Of a stretch of DNA of 36,114 nt, positions 1 through 8,798 are shown in pieces. Origin of the DNA: JANSWP01 sp041941305 (lineage in GTDB: Bacteria; Bacteroidota; Bacteroidia; Chitinophagales; Saprospiraceae). The notes under the pieces are model-generated. The model was not told the origin of the DNA. It did not search any database and saw only the letters and a list, made by a program, of their open reading frames with translations. How positions within the stretch are numbered: the first letter of the stretch is position 1; each line of letters starts with the position of its first letter. The stretch is from assembly GCA_041941305.1 (NCBI GenBank), contig JBGTQJ010000080.1:1-36114 (forward strand), in the 5' to 3' direction. Made by a program: the position numbers and the translations under genes.

Positions 1-78
1 TTTACATTTATCATTTTGACTTTTACATTTAAAATTAGAACCAATCACCCCTGCCTTTGGGGGGATGATTCATGTTTA
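1..78. repeat. Partial copy of a dispersed inverted-repeat element (edge of window)
   Basis: AT-rich sequence made of ATTTT/TTTACA blocks is followed by TAGAACCAATCACCCCTG and then CCTTTGGGG and GATGATTCATGTT. The same order of blocks occurs at 31335-31412. The window therefore starts inside a second copy of the element described there, and the left half of this copy lies outside the window. Confidence 0.7.
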
Positions 79-94
79 TTCCTTTATTTATAGT

Positions 95-141
95 GACTCT
101 GGAAAGTCGCGATACTTTCCTTACACGGTTCTGGAGAACCG
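95..141. repeat. Two tandem units of a palindromic repeat family
   Basis: GACTCTGGAAAGTC (95-108) and GGTTCTGGAGAACC (127-140) are each followed by CGCGATACTTT or CGGGATACTTT. They form two 32-bp-spaced units of a palindrome with a GG centre. They lie directly behind the stop codon of the leftward Asp-box gene, so they would sit in the 3' end of its mRNA. Relatives lie at 13588-13690 and 20644-20708. Confidence 0.65.
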
Positions 142-148
142 GGATACT

Positions 149-2077
149 TTATTGCTTCACAATTTTCTTTGTAATCACACTTTGTCCAGCCTCCAATCTT
201 AATAAGTAAACTCCTTTACTTAAGTTACCTAGATCGAGATTGTTGGAGTGAAAACCTTGTGCAATATTACCTAATTGAGTGGTTTGAATCACTTGACCAA
301 CCAGGTCGAATACAGTCAAATTGACAGAAGTTGCTTCTTGCAATTCAAATTCCACTCTGACATCATAACTGGTCGGGTTCGGTTTTAAGGTTACAGCAAC
401 TGTTGGAAATTCCGTTTCTTCCGTACTGGTAAAACCAAATTCTTCCACATCCAGTGCTACATAGGAAATAAAGTTGTTTTCAGCAGGATCGGTATCACCT
501 CTTACAGCTAGTCCTGGTTCAAAATCAAATTGCCAGATGATGTGCATATGTTCATCAACGTGCTTGGCTACAGAGGGAAAAACTGCTTCAATAGCTGGAA
601 TCAAATCAGGATCAGAAGATATGTCTTCGTTTATCAAATCTAATGGGTCAGTCCAGGTTTCTCCATCGTCCATGGAAGCGACTGCAAAAACGTGACGATA
701 GTGCTGTAGGTTTGGATTGGCATCTTCCTTCCAATAGTTTTCTACAACAGCAGAATAAGCTAAATACAATCGATTCTGTGCATCAACGCCTACACTTGGA
801 AAAGAGGTCATGGAAGTAAAATAGGATGCAATATTATCAATACTTGCCACATCAAATGTACCATTTCCATCAAAGTCAATAATGTCTGCAATGGTTCGAA
901 TGGAATCTTCTCCATGACCTTCATTCCAGTAAGCAATACCACTTGTTCCTGGATAAAAAACAGTTCCTCCATCTGTCAGCGTAATATCAGCCACATACAT
1001 TTGGCCAAAGAAGACATGGGCCATGTCATTATTGTCTAATACTACTGCACCAGAATAATCAGAAGTCAGGATTGCCAAAGAATCGGGTTGTGCCGGATTG
1101 TAAGGTGGTAAATCATTGACAGTGTATCCAGCATCTGTTTGGTATTTGAGTAGTGGAAAATCATGTACTACGGTTCGCTCCCAGGTCATACCATTGTCTG
1201 TAGATTTAAAAATAGCTACATCACTCCATTGTCCAAAAACCGCGACTACAATGGTTTCCCCATTCGCATCAATCGCGTAAGCATCTGCGCTGTGTCCATC
1301 CATTTGAGTGCTATCCAGACCTGGCAATATTACGTCCTGCATATCCCAACTTAAGCCACCATTAGTAGAGCGATAATATAAAATATGACCATCTACTCCC
1401 TGATAGACTGTACCTCCATTTCCTGAAGGTAGGCTCAGGGCTATACAATGAACCGTGTTTCCATTAGGGCCACCTACTGCGATTCTGGGCCAAACCACGC
1501 CTGCTGGTGTGCCATGAGGAATATCTGATTCAAGCCAGTTAGGATTTCCGGAAGGTCTTCGCAATTCGTGAAGGGCGAAGGGGTTTCCAAAAATATGATT
1601 GACAATGACCTCTGTGCCGTCTTCAGTTGCTCCAATAGATGGCCAACCAGTTCTTACACTGTTTTCTAATCTTACAGAAGGCAATGGACCCCAGTTTGAA
1701 CCGTCAAAATGATTGTAGCCTGTGCCCCGCGTAGGATAGCCTGCTGCTGCATCAAAACCCATGGTCCAGATGGCAGACAACCTTCCATCGCCAAAATTGT
1801 GCAAACGGGGTGCTACAGAGTAATTACTTTGTAAATCATAAATGGTTTGCCCGATGAGTACTTCTACATCTGTGCGGTTATCATTAGATGGGTTAAATTG
1901 AATATTTGAAGGATGAGCGTTTGTATTTTGAGATTGGGGAAGATCCAAAACTGCTTTTTCGGCAACTTTAGGTTTCCACAAATCTGCATTTTTGATAATT
2001 GTGGTGGATTGCCCCATCATTTGAACGGACAAGAGCAAAATGGCAAATAGTGAAATTGAGTGTAATAGTCGATTCAT
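149..2077 (-). CDS. Secreted Asp-box (BNR/sialidase-like) repeat protein with T9SS sorting domain
   Basis: The 642-aa protein has a signal peptide (residues 1 to about 23, hydrophobic FAILLLSV core, cleavage after MMGQ). Three Asp-box motifs follow, at 237-244 (STNGGLSW), 292-299 (STDNGMTW) and 468-475 (SMDDGETW), which mark blades of a sialidase-type beta-propeller. From about residue 560 there is a type A T9SS C-terminal domain that opens with LKPNPTS and ends in a lysine-rich strand. The protein should be exported by Sec, cross the outer membrane through T9SS, and be released or surface anchored. Asp boxes are structural and no sialidase active site is evident, so no enzymatic activity is claimed. 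The gene is monocistronic, bounded by palindromic repeats downstream and a terminator upstream. Confidence 0.88.
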   Translation of the reverse strand: MNRLLHSISLFAILLLSVQMMGQSTTIIKNADLWKPKVAEKAVLDLPQSQNTNAHPSNIQFNPSNDNRTDVEVLIGQTIYDLQSNYSVAPRLHNFGDGRLSAIWTMGFDAAAGYPTRGTGYNHFDGSNWGPLPSVRLENSVRTGWPSIGATEDGTEVIVNHIFGNPFALHELRRPSGNPNWLESDIPHGTPAGVVWPRIAVGGPNGNTVHCIALSLPSGNGGTVYQGVDGHILYYRSTNGGLSWDMQDVILPGLDSTQMDGHSADAYAIDANGETIVVAVFGQWSDVAIFKSTDNGMTWERTVVHDFPLLKYQTDAGYTVNDLPPYNPAQPDSLAILTSDYSGAVVLDNNDMAHVFFGQMYVADITLTDGGTVFYPGTSGIAYWNEGHGEDSIRTIADIIDFDGNGTFDVASIDNIASYFTSMTSFPSVGVDAQNRLYLAYSAVVENYWKEDANPNLQHYRHVFAVASMDDGETWTDPLDLINEDISSDPDLIPAIEAVFPSVAKHVDEHMHIIWQFDFEPGLAVRGDTDPAENNFISYVALDVEEFGFTSTEETEFPTVAVTLKPNPTSYDVRVEFELQEATSVNLTVFDLVGQVIQTTQLGNIAQGFHSNNLDLGNLSKGVYLLRLEAGQSVITKKIVKQ

Positions 2078-2176
2078 AATTTTTTTGAATTTTGAATTGA
2101 TAAATGGAGAGTTTTTTTCAAAGATTTGAAAGTAATGTAAATGGTAGATTTTTCTAAGCGAAGCGATGATTTAAGC

Positions 2177-2217
2177 AAAAAAAGTGGTCGCATTTGACAA
2201 ATACGACCACTTTTTTT
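2177..2217. terminator. Bidirectional intrinsic terminator
   Basis: Perfect 14-bp stem: seven A followed by GTGGTCG (2177-2190), a 13-nt loop, then CGACCAC followed by seven T (2204-2217). It is U-tailed in both directions. It lies 35 bp past the stop of the leftward TlpA-like gene and should end that transcript. Confidence 0.9.
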
Positions 2218-2251
2218 GTTTAAATCAATACTTCATTAAGTGAAGCGTAGG

Positions 2252-3736
2252 TTAAAACTTAACCACCTTCTCCGTCTGAATTCCAGTCTCAGAAACCAAT
2301 TCTACATAATAGATTCCTACAGGAATATTGGTCATGGAAACATTCAGGTTGTGAATTCCACTATTCAACTGACCGAGATTTTGAGTTTGGATGGCTTTTC
2401 CAGTCAGGTCAACAACTCTCAATTCTGCATTGATGGTTTCAGTCAATTCAAGGCTTACCGTCACATCACTAGCAGTTGGATTTGGATAGACCTCCATTCC
2501 TGCTAATTCAGAAATTTCGGTTGTTCCTGTGCTGAATTCAACATCCAATGTTCTGGAAGTGAGTGCCCCGAAGTCAGCACCTTCGTAAATAATTTGCTCA
2601 TCGCCATTGGTTACTTTAAAATAACCTGGACTGGATAGTCCGTCGCCCCAATTGTCTACGATGACAAATTTATAGCAGCCAGAGCTTGGTAAGGTGACAT
2701 ATTCTTCAAATAGGGTATTGTCATCATAACCACCAAGTGGTGGAAGATTTTGCAAGCCACCGCCCCATAATCCTACGAAGTTGTTGCCTCCTTTAGCTAA
2801 AATGGTTTGATCCGGATTCAAAACAGCCCAGAAAATCTCATGCCCTTTATCATCCGTTTTGACTTCAATTTTCAAAGTATTGTTGTGGACTTCAGCTGGA
2901 ACTTCCACTGATACGTGATGTGCATTGTCAGCAGCATCTTCATCAGGCTGTCCATTGACATCTACAATTTCCAAATCGATTTCATCACCAGGAGAAATGT
3001 CAATTTCGTCGAAATAAACCAATTCATTTTCAAAAGCATACAAGTTGCCTTCCCAGTTGACTGTAGATACAATCGCTCCATTTACAGATGCAGTTAAAGT
3101 AGCTTCCGTCATGATTTCAGCACCCTGATTCGTCAAGCGAACTCTAGGCGTAAAAGAGAAGTCTCCGCAAACAACATCGTCATATCCTTTGTATTCAGAC
3201 ATTCCTGCGTTGTGGTCTCCAACTGGTTTAGCACATTGATTGTGGAAATTATACATGCTAGTGGCATTGATTTGACCAGCTTCGCGAATCGTTCTGTCCT
3301 GGCAAATCATATAAATAGTCGGGAAGTAATTGATGTTCAAGAAGCTATTCATGGAAGCATCGTTGACAATAGGATAAGGAACACCAGCTGTCCAGTCTCC
3401 AAGGGTACCCCCTCCAATGCCATATAATGCATCTAATGGAGTTGAACCATCTGCCTCAATTGCCATAACAAAAATTTCATCGGTTCCATCAGGACCATAT
3501 TCTTCCCAAACGTCTTTCAAATGGTGAGCATTGTGGTAGCTCCAGCATGGACCGCACCAGGTAGCAAATACATCTAAAATGACAGATTTGCCTTCATTCA
3601 AAATATCATATAATTGATGGGTGTTGCCATTGATGTCAGTTACTGTAAAGTCCTGAACAACTACACCATCAGCTAATTGCGCTTGCGCAAAACCAAAAAC
3701 ACCTAAAAATGCGAAGAGTGTAAAGATTCTTTTCAT
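2252..3736 (-). CDS. Secreted TlpA-like thioredoxin-fold protein with T9SS sorting domain
   Basis: From the ATG at 3736 the product is 494 aa and starts MKRIFTLFAFLGVF, a clean signal peptide ending AQAQ. An upstream in-frame start at 3766 would put ten polar residues before it, so it was rejected. A thioredoxin/TlpA-like domain covers about 20-180, with the redox motif WCGPC (Cys61 and Cys64) after ILDVFAT. The middle (about 180-400) is a beta-rich region with Gly/Asp-rich loops (NWGDGLSSPG). A type A T9SS domain (VYPNPTASDV onward) occupies about 410-494. The CxxC motif implies thiol-disulfide redox activity outside the cell or on its surface; the substrate is unknown. The transcript ends at the hairpin 2177-2217. 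Confidence 0.88.
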   Translation of the reverse strand: MKRIFTLFAFLGVFGFAQAQLADGVVVQDFTVTDINGNTHQLYDILNEGKSVILDVFATWCGPCWSYHNAHHLKDVWEEYGPDGTDEIFVMAIEADGSTPLDALYGIGGGTLGDWTAGVPYPIVNDASMNSFLNINYFPTIYMICQDRTIREAGQINATSMYNFHNQCAKPVGDHNAGMSEYKGYDDVVCGDFSFTPRVRLTNQGAEIMTEATLTASVNGAIVSTVNWEGNLYAFENELVYFDEIDISPGDEIDLEIVDVNGQPDEDAADNAHHVSVEVPAEVHNNTLKIEVKTDDKGHEIFWAVLNPDQTILAKGGNNFVGLWGGGLQNLPPLGGYDDNTLFEEYVTLPSSGCYKFVIVDNWGDGLSSPGYFKVTNGDEQIIYEGADFGALTSRTLDVEFSTGTTEISELAGMEVYPNPTASDVTVSLELTETINAELRVVDLTGKAIQTQNLGQLNSGIHNLNVSMTNIPVGIYYVELVSETGIQTEKVVKF

Positions 3737-3766
3737 GTGAGTAGGATTTAGTTGAGAACGGTTCAA

Positions 3767-3801
3767 AGGAGTTCTGTCAAAGGTCTTTTGACAGAACTCC
3801 T
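3767..3801 (-). promoter_or_regulatory. Perfect 15-bp hairpin just upstream of the TlpA-like gene
   Basis: AGGAGTTCTGTCAAA (3767-3781) is perfectly complementary to 3787-3801 with a 5-nt loop. It begins 31 nt upstream of the ATG at 3736 and has no strong U tract, so it looks more like a 5'-leader stem or a dispersed palindrome than a terminator. Its function is unknown. Confidence 0.55.
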
Positions 3802-4155
3802 CCGAGTCGAGGATTTATTTTTTCGAGAGGATAAAAGTACGAAAAATCAGATATGTAAGATTCTAAGGGGGCATGGAGTATGTTAGCTGGCAGACGTTTT
3901 TTTCCCCTTGCTTTAGAGTTTTGGATTTTTTGAAAAAGCTTTTTTATTCAATCGTTGACGTTTAATGCAGGTTAATCTGTAACAAACTATTTTTTCAGAT
4001 GTGATTCTCAAAACACTTTTTTTTATATAACACATTGATTTGCAATTTTTTATGAAACTTGTATTCGGATAGCTGACTTTGTGTATTCCTTTGAATAATA
4101 CTGAAACATTTCTCTTTTTCTTTTCGTAAAAACAGCATTTAAATAAAGTCCTAAC
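3802..4155. other. Intergenic region between divergent genes
   Basis: No convincing gene is present. The left part should hold the promoter of the leftward TlpA-like gene; TACTTTTA on the minus strand (3832-3839) is a one-mismatch -7 element. The rest is AT-rich with T tracts. The right end leads into the proA promoter. Confidence 0.5.
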
Positions 4156-4163
4156 TAATTTTG
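4156..4163 (+). promoter_or_regulatory. Predicted proA promoter -7 element
   Basis: TAATTTTG matches the Bacteroidota -7 consensus TAnnTTTG exactly. No good TTTG -33 element is seen at the usual spacing. Transcription would begin at about 4168-4172, just before the inverted repeat at 4174. Confidence 0.55.
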
Positions 4164-4173
4164 CATTTTTGAA

Positions 4174-4229
4174 TAGACTTTATTCCATGACGGATTTTTG
4201 CCGTACAAATTATTATGGAATAAAGTCTA
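4174..4229 (+). promoter_or_regulatory. Nested inverted repeat in the predicted proA 5' leader
   Basis: TAGACTTTATTCCAT (4174-4188) is perfectly complementary to ATGGAATAAAGTCTA (4215-4229). The 26-nt interior can form a small inner stem, ACGG (4190-4193) with CCGT (4201-4204). The structure ends 21 nt before the proA ATG. A third partial copy, AATAAAGTC, lies at 4142-4150, just upstream of the -7 element. The position suggests control of proA, either as an RNA leader stem or as a DNA operator. No known riboswitch was recognised. Confidence 0.6.
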
Positions 4230-4250
4230 ATATTTCAAAAGAATAATCTG

Positions 4251-5444
4251 ATGATATTATCCCGTAATGAAAAAAATAAGGTGCTTTCGAGCATGGCTGC
4301 TATTCTGAAAAAAGAGAAAAACGCAATTGTGAAAGCCAATAAAATAGATATTGAGAAGTTTGCGCTAAATGATAAAGCACTTTTTGACAGATTGAAAGCA
4401 GGGGAGTCTAAAGTGGATGAAATGATTAAATCTGTTGAAGAAGTTTTAGAGAAAAAGGATCCCATTGGAAAGGATTTGTATGCTTTTGAGCATGAAAATG
4501 GGATGAAAGTCATCAACAAAACAGCCCCCTTTGGAACCATTCTGATTATTTATGAATCGAGACCGGATGTGACTATCGAAGCAGCGGCAATTGCCTTCAA
4601 ATCTGGGAATAAAATCTTGTTGAAAGGTGGAAAGGAAGCCATCCATTCCAATAAGAAGTTAGTAGAATGTTGGCATCAGGCATTAAAAGAAAATGATCTG
4701 TCAATTGACTGGATTGAGTATTTGGATTACAACCGCGAAAAAACCCAAGATTTTCTGAAAAACCCAAGTCAGAGAATTGACTTAATTGTGCCTAGGGGAG
4801 GAGAGGGTTTGATCAAATTTGTCAAGACACATGCCCAGTGCCCTGTTTTGGTGAGTGGACGGGGCAATAATTTTTTATATGTTCACCGGGATGCAGATTT
4901 GGAAAAAGCAAAAAAGATTATTAAAAATGCCAAGTTGTCCAAAATCTCTGCTTGCAATGCGCTGGACAAAATTTTAATAGATAAAAACCTGCCAGATCAT
5001 AAAGCTTTTTCAGATTCAATCATACAAGAATTGGAAGCTGCAGAAGTAGAAATCTTTTTAGAAAATGGTCTCGCTGAGCCAAATGATAAAATAGAGATTA
5101 TCCAGGATGATGACATCTGGTACGAGGAGTTTTTAGATTACAAAATTGTAATTGGAATGGTGGAAAATGAAGAAGAGGCAGTTTCAAAGATCAATAAATA
5201 TAGTGGAGGACATTCAGTGACCATTATTTCGGAGAATAAAAAGATGGCAGATGTTTTCATGGGCTCAATTGATGCAGCTGCAGTCTATCACAATGCTTCC
5301 ACACGCTTTACTGACGGAGGGCAGTTTGGAATGGGCGCGGAACTTGCTATCAGTACAGACAAGATGCATCATAGAGGTCCTTTGGGGCTTGAACAACTGG
5401 TTACAAACAAATGGTATATTTATGGAAACGGACAGACGAGGTAA
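4251..5444 (+). CDS. proA: Glutamate-5-semialdehyde dehydrogenase (gamma-glutamyl phosphate reductase)
   Basis: The enzyme catalyses NADPH-dependent reduction of gamma-glutamyl phosphate to glutamate-5-semialdehyde, the second step of proline synthesis, in the cytoplasm. The 397-aa protein shows the family signatures APFGTILIIYESRPDVT (92-108), LKGGKEA (124-130), VPRGGEGLI (180-188) and the catalytic cysteine Cys235 in SACNALDK. Length is near the usual 400-420 aa. It is the first gene of a proA-proB-aminotransferase operon, and proB starts inside its last 23 nt. The proA-before-proB order reverses the common proBA arrangement. The start at 4251 follows the leader hairpin by 21 nt. Confidence 0.95.
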   Translation: MILSRNEKNKVLSSMAAILKKEKNAIVKANKIDIEKFALNDKALFDRLKAGESKVDEMIKSVEEVLEKKDPIGKDLYAFEHENGMKVINKTAPFGTILIIYESRPDVTIEAAAIAFKSGNKILLKGGKEAIHSNKKLVECWHQALKENDLSIDWIEYLDYNREKTQDFLKNPSQRIDLIVPRGGEGLIKFVKTHAQCPVLVSGRGNNFLYVHRDADLEKAKKIIKNAKLSKISACNALDKILIDKNLPDHKAFSDSIIQELEAAEVEIFLENGLAEPNDKIEIIQDDDIWYEEFLDYKIVIGMVENEEEAVSKINKYSGGHSVTIISENKKMADVFMGSIDAAAVYHNASTRFTDGGQFGMGAELAISTDKMHHRGPLGLEQLVTNKWYIYGNGQTR

Positions 5445-6213
5445 AAAGCGAATTTTATTAAAGGTTGGGACAAGCACATTAACCAAGGGCACTGAATTTA
5501 TCTCTCGTGGAAAGATAGAAGACATAGGAAGGCAAATCGTTGCCTTACAAGATGAATATGAATTTATCCTGGTCAGTTCAGGAGCCATAGCTGTTGCGAA
5601 GCAATTTGTCAATTTGGAGGGTGCGGGACAGTCCATCAATGTTAAACAGGCACTTGCTGCCATTGGACAACCCCACCTGATGCGTATCATTCAGGAAAGT
5701 TTTCGCGAATTGCAACTATTAACAGCTCAATGTCTACTCACCTATCCGGATTTTGAAAAAGAAAAGTCCAGGCAAAACATCATCAATACCATAGAAGTAT
5801 TACTAAAAAATAATTACATCCCAGTCATCAATGAAAACGATACAGTAGCTACAGAGGAAATTCAGTTTGGGGATAATGATAAATTAGCAGCGCTCACAGC
5901 CCGTTTGTTGAATGTAGATTTGCTCGTGATGGCAACCAATACTTATGGCGTTTATGATGCAGATCCTTCCGAAAACCCAAATTACGCTACCATTCCGGTT
6001 TTGGAAAACCTCGATCAGATTTCGAAAAATATTAAAGACACCAAATCTGCACAAGGTTCAGGGGGAATGAAGTCGAAAATTCAAGCTGCTGCCATTGCCC
6101 AGCAAGCTGGAATAGAAACCTGGCTTGTAAATGGATCTGATGATGACTTTTTAATCAAAGCCATGAAACAAGAAGTAGCATTTACAAGAATACCAGTTTT
6201 ACAAAAAGTATAA
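5422..6213 (+). CDS. proB: Glutamate 5-kinase, short form without PUA domain
   Basis: This enzyme phosphorylates glutamate on its gamma-carboxyl with ATP, the first step of proline synthesis. The start is the ATG at 5422 (METDRRGKKRILLKVGTSTL). The reading frame is open further upstream, but that part is out of frame with and inside proA and has no kinase homology. The 263-aa amino-acid-kinase domain shows LKVGTSTLT (13-21), VSSGAIAVAK (51-60), NEND (137-140), GDND (150-153) and GSGGMKSK (212-219). The C-terminal PUA domain of the E. coli enzyme is absent, as in many shorter homologues. It overlaps proA by 23 nt, which implies translational coupling, and is followed after 1 nt by the aminotransferase gene. 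Confidence 0.95.
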   Translation: METDRRGKKRILLKVGTSTLTKGTEFISRGKIEDIGRQIVALQDEYEFILVSSGAIAVAKQFVNLEGAGQSINVKQALAAIGQPHLMRIIQESFRELQLLTAQCLLTYPDFEKEKSRQNIINTIEVLLKNNYIPVINENDTVATEEIQFGDNDKLAALTARLLNVDLLVMATNTYGVYDADPSENPNYATIPVLENLDQISKNIKDTKSAQGSGGMKSKIQAAAIAQQAGIETWLVNGSDDDFLIKAMKQEVAFTRIPVLQKV

Positions 6214-6214
6214 T

Positions 6215-7453
6215 ATGCCAACAAGTTCAAAAAGAGGAACAGCGCTAGGAGCTTCCCCTATTCGAAGTTTAGTGCCCTATTCCCGTCGCGCAAAAGCGGC
6301 TGGCAAGAAGGTATTTTACCTGAATATTGGGCAACCAGATATTCCTACACCCCCGGAAGCATTAGATTCTATTAGGCATTTAGATGATAAAATTGTCGCT
6401 TACGGACCTTCAGAAGGCTTGCCTTCCTTAAGGGAAAGAGTTGCCAATTACTACGATAAATTTCATGCAAATCTGAAAATGGAGGACGTATTTGTGACGA
6501 CAGGTGCTTCGGAAGCCATTTTGTTTGCTTTGGTTGCTTGCTGTGATATTGGGGATGAAGTCATCATTCCAGAGCCTTTTTATGCGAATTATTTGGGCTT
6601 TTCTGATATGAGTGCTGTTAGGATCAGACCCTTGACGGCACATTTTGAAAACGGTTTTGCCTTACCTAATCCAGATGAATTTGAAAAAATGATAAACCCT
6701 AAAACCAAAGCCATCTTTTTGTGCAATCCTGGCAATCCGACAGGGCAGTTGTATCAAAAGGAAGAATTGGTGGAAATGATGCGTTTGGTCAAAAAGCACA
6801 ATCTGTTTTTGATTGTAGATGAGGTATATCGGGAGTTTTGTTACGATCAGGAGTTTACTTCAGTTTTGACATTTGAAGGGATGGAAGAGCATGTGATTGT
6901 CATTGATTCCATCTCAAAGGTATTTAGCTCTTGTGGTGCACGGATTGGTTATCTGATTACCAAAAATAGAACAGTACAGCAAGTCGTAGAAAAGTATGCT
7001 CAATTGCGTTTGTGTCCACCTTTTTTGGGGCAAAAACTAGCGGAAGCATGTTATGAAAATGCATCAAAATATATAGAGGAGGTGCGCCAGGAGTACATAC
7101 GTAGAAGAAGCATTTTATATGAATCTCTACAACAAATAGAAGGAGTGGAATGCTATCGCCCTCAGGCGGCTTTTTACAATATCTGCCGCTTACCTGTACC
7201 CAATGCAGCCGATTTTTGCAAATGGATGCTGGCAGAGTTTGAGCATGAAGGTAAGACGGTTATGCTGGCTCCGGCTGATGGGTTTTATTTCACCAAGGGG
7301 ATAGGCGTAGATCAGGTCCGCATCGCATATGTACTCAATGAAACAGACCTCAAAGCTGCAGTGGAATGTTTGAAAATTGGCTTGGATATTTATAAGTCAA
7401 AAGGAATGCAATATTCCAATAATGCTCAATCTTTACAGGAATCTGTTGTTTGA
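6215..7453 (+). CDS. Class I/II PLP-dependent aminotransferase (aspartate aminotransferase-like)
   Basis: The 412-aa fold-type I enzyme has NPGNPTG (171-177), the PLP-contacting Asp in VDEVY (202), the Schiff-base lysine Lys235 in SISKVFSS, and GARIGY (241-246). The conserved C-terminal carboxylate-binding Arg lies in QVRIAY. The start ATG is 1 nt after the proB stop, so the gene is surely cotranscribed with proAB. Substrate specificity cannot be read from the sequence. The neighbourhood suggests a link to glutamate or proline metabolism, perhaps supplying glutamate, but that is inference. The last 20 residues are polar and are probably a disordered tail. Confidence 0.88.
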   Translation: MPTSSKRGTALGASPIRSLVPYSRRAKAAGKKVFYLNIGQPDIPTPPEALDSIRHLDDKIVAYGPSEGLPSLRERVANYYDKFHANLKMEDVFVTTGASEAILFALVACCDIGDEVIIPEPFYANYLGFSDMSAVRIRPLTAHFENGFALPNPDEFEKMINPKTKAIFLCNPGNPTGQLYQKEELVEMMRLVKKHNLFLIVDEVYREFCYDQEFTSVLTFEGMEEHVIVIDSISKVFSSCGARIGYLITKNRTVQQVVEKYAQLRLCPPFLGQKLAEACYENASKYIEEVRQEYIRRRSILYESLQQIEGVECYRPQAAFYNICRLPVPNAADFCKWMLAEFEHEGKTVMLAPADGFYFTKGIGVDQVRIAYVLNETDLKAAVECLKIGLDIYKSKGMQYSNNAQSLQESVV

Positions 7454-7457
7454 ACTT

Positions 7458-7526
7458 CTAAAAGCTCCATCTAAATCCTAAACCAAAGTGGCGTTCTTCC
7501 CAAAATACTGATTGAATCTTTTGTCT
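7458..7526 (-). pseudogene. C-terminal relic of an outer-membrane beta-barrel protein
   Basis: Reading leftward, 22 codons end in FWEERHFGLGFRWSF followed by TAG. Alternating aromatic and polar residues with a terminal Phe are the classic C-terminal strand recognised by the BAM machinery. A stop codon precedes the fragment and no start is available, so this appears to be the surviving 3' end of a deleted gene next to the aminotransferase stop. Confidence 0.4.
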
Positions 7527-7635
7527 TTATTATTTTTTGTGACTTAATCGATAAGTGTATTCCAAATAGATACCGCACCTATCTGTTATTCTAAAAATGT
7601 TAAAACCAATTAAACCAGGTTACCTTTCATTAACA

Positions 7636-7664
7636 CTTGGTACCAATTAATAGTATTATCTTTG
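7636..7664 (+). promoter_or_regulatory. Predicted promoter of the Uma2-family gene
   Basis: TATCTTTG (7657-7664) matches the -7 consensus TAnnTTTG. CTTG at 7636-7639 is a near match to the -33 TTTG with a 17-bp spacer. The start codon is 84 bp downstream. Confidence 0.45.
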
Positions 7665-7747
7665 AAACAGTATTGGGTTTCAGAAAGGAAGCGATATATA
7701 CGCGTTTCTTTTTGGAAGGTCTGCTCAATTGAAGATATTAAAAGCCT

Positions 7748-8386
7748 ATGACATCTGAAGTATTTGCAAAATCGAAAAAAAAGATTTACACCCTCGAAGA
7801 ATATTTCGAGCATGAGGAAAAGGCTGTTTCCAAAAGTGAATTTCAAAATGGGAAAATAGTACCAATGGCAGGTGGCACGCTCAATCACAATCGAATAAAA
7901 GGAGATATTTTTTTTGAAATAAAAATGTCAATTAGAAATAATCAAATTAACTGTGAAGTTTTTGATAGCGATCAAAAAATATACATTCCCTCAGTAAATC
8001 ATGGTGTTTATTCAGATACCTGTGTGGTATGTGGGAAAGTCGAAACCTACAGGGGAGGCAATCAAGCCATTCTAAATCCCACCCTCATCGTTGAAGTCGC
8101 TTCTGATTCAACGAGTGGATATGATAGAACACAGAAATTCAGAAAATACAAATCGATACCAGCCTTCAAAGAATATGTATTGGTAGATCAGGAAACGCCT
8201 ATAGTCGATGTACTTTTCAAAATGGATAGTGGAGATTGGCGTATGAAAACCTACATGGGACTTGAGGGAGAAATTACACTGGAATCGATTGATGTTAACC
8301 TAAAAATGAAAGACATTTACAAAAACGTCCCAGACTTAAAAGATCCACAAACTGTTCTGGAATTTGACCCTGAAGCAGAGAAGTAA
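7748..8386 (+). CDS. Uma2-family (DUF820) putative restriction endonuclease
   Basis: The 212-aa protein has the Uma2 layout. YTLEEYF near residue 14 is followed by the conserved acidic Glu31 and Gly35 (SEFQNGKIVPM). A PD-(D/E)xK-like core follows, with Asp90 (VYSDTCVV) and Glu116 (PTLIVEVASDST), then the YDRTQKFRKYKSIPAFKEYVLVD segment that typifies the family. Members are cytoplasmic, often present in many copies, and their cellular role is unresolved although the fold is nuclease-like. The gene stands alone with its own promoter, and no methyltransferase or toxin partner is adjacent. Confidence 0.85.
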   Translation: MTSEVFAKSKKKIYTLEEYFEHEEKAVSKSEFQNGKIVPMAGGTLNHNRIKGDIFFEIKMSIRNNQINCEVFDSDQKIYIPSVNHGVYSDTCVVCGKVETYRGGNQAILNPTLIVEVASDSTSGYDRTQKFRKYKSIPAFKEYVLVDQETPIVDVLFKMDSGDWRMKTYMGLEGEITLESIDVNLKMKDIYKNVPDLKDPQTVLEFDPEAEK

Positions 8387-8798
8387 TTAATTCAATAATT
8401 TTTTTCTTTTATCACATGAAAAATAATCACCATACATACCCTTTTGAACCCAAATAACTTATCTTAAAGAAATAAAAATTCTTAAAAAATTGATTATCAA
8501 AGACTTATTTTCGGCACAATTTTTTATATATAGTTATTCGTAATTTGAAAATGCAGTTTCCTACTGTGTAGGAAGAAAATAAACGATTTACTATGAGAGA
8601 AAAATCAGTCGACAGTTTGCAGTGAGCAGTTGGCAACAATAGCAAAAGCTCAAAATTGACGACTAACCCAAAACGCATACTATGAGAAAGTCCAGAGACC
8701 GAGCTTACTAGGCGAATCATATCTTACAATTCTTCACACATTTTTATTACCATTCTCTGACTTTCCTTTTTGATTGTGTTCATGTTTTCAGTGTTAAT

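Noticed and set aside
5251..5421. N-terminal extension of the proB frame inside proA
   Set aside because: It overlaps the proA coding sequence in another frame and has no kinase similarity. The ATG at 5422 gives the normal short glutamate-kinase N-terminus.
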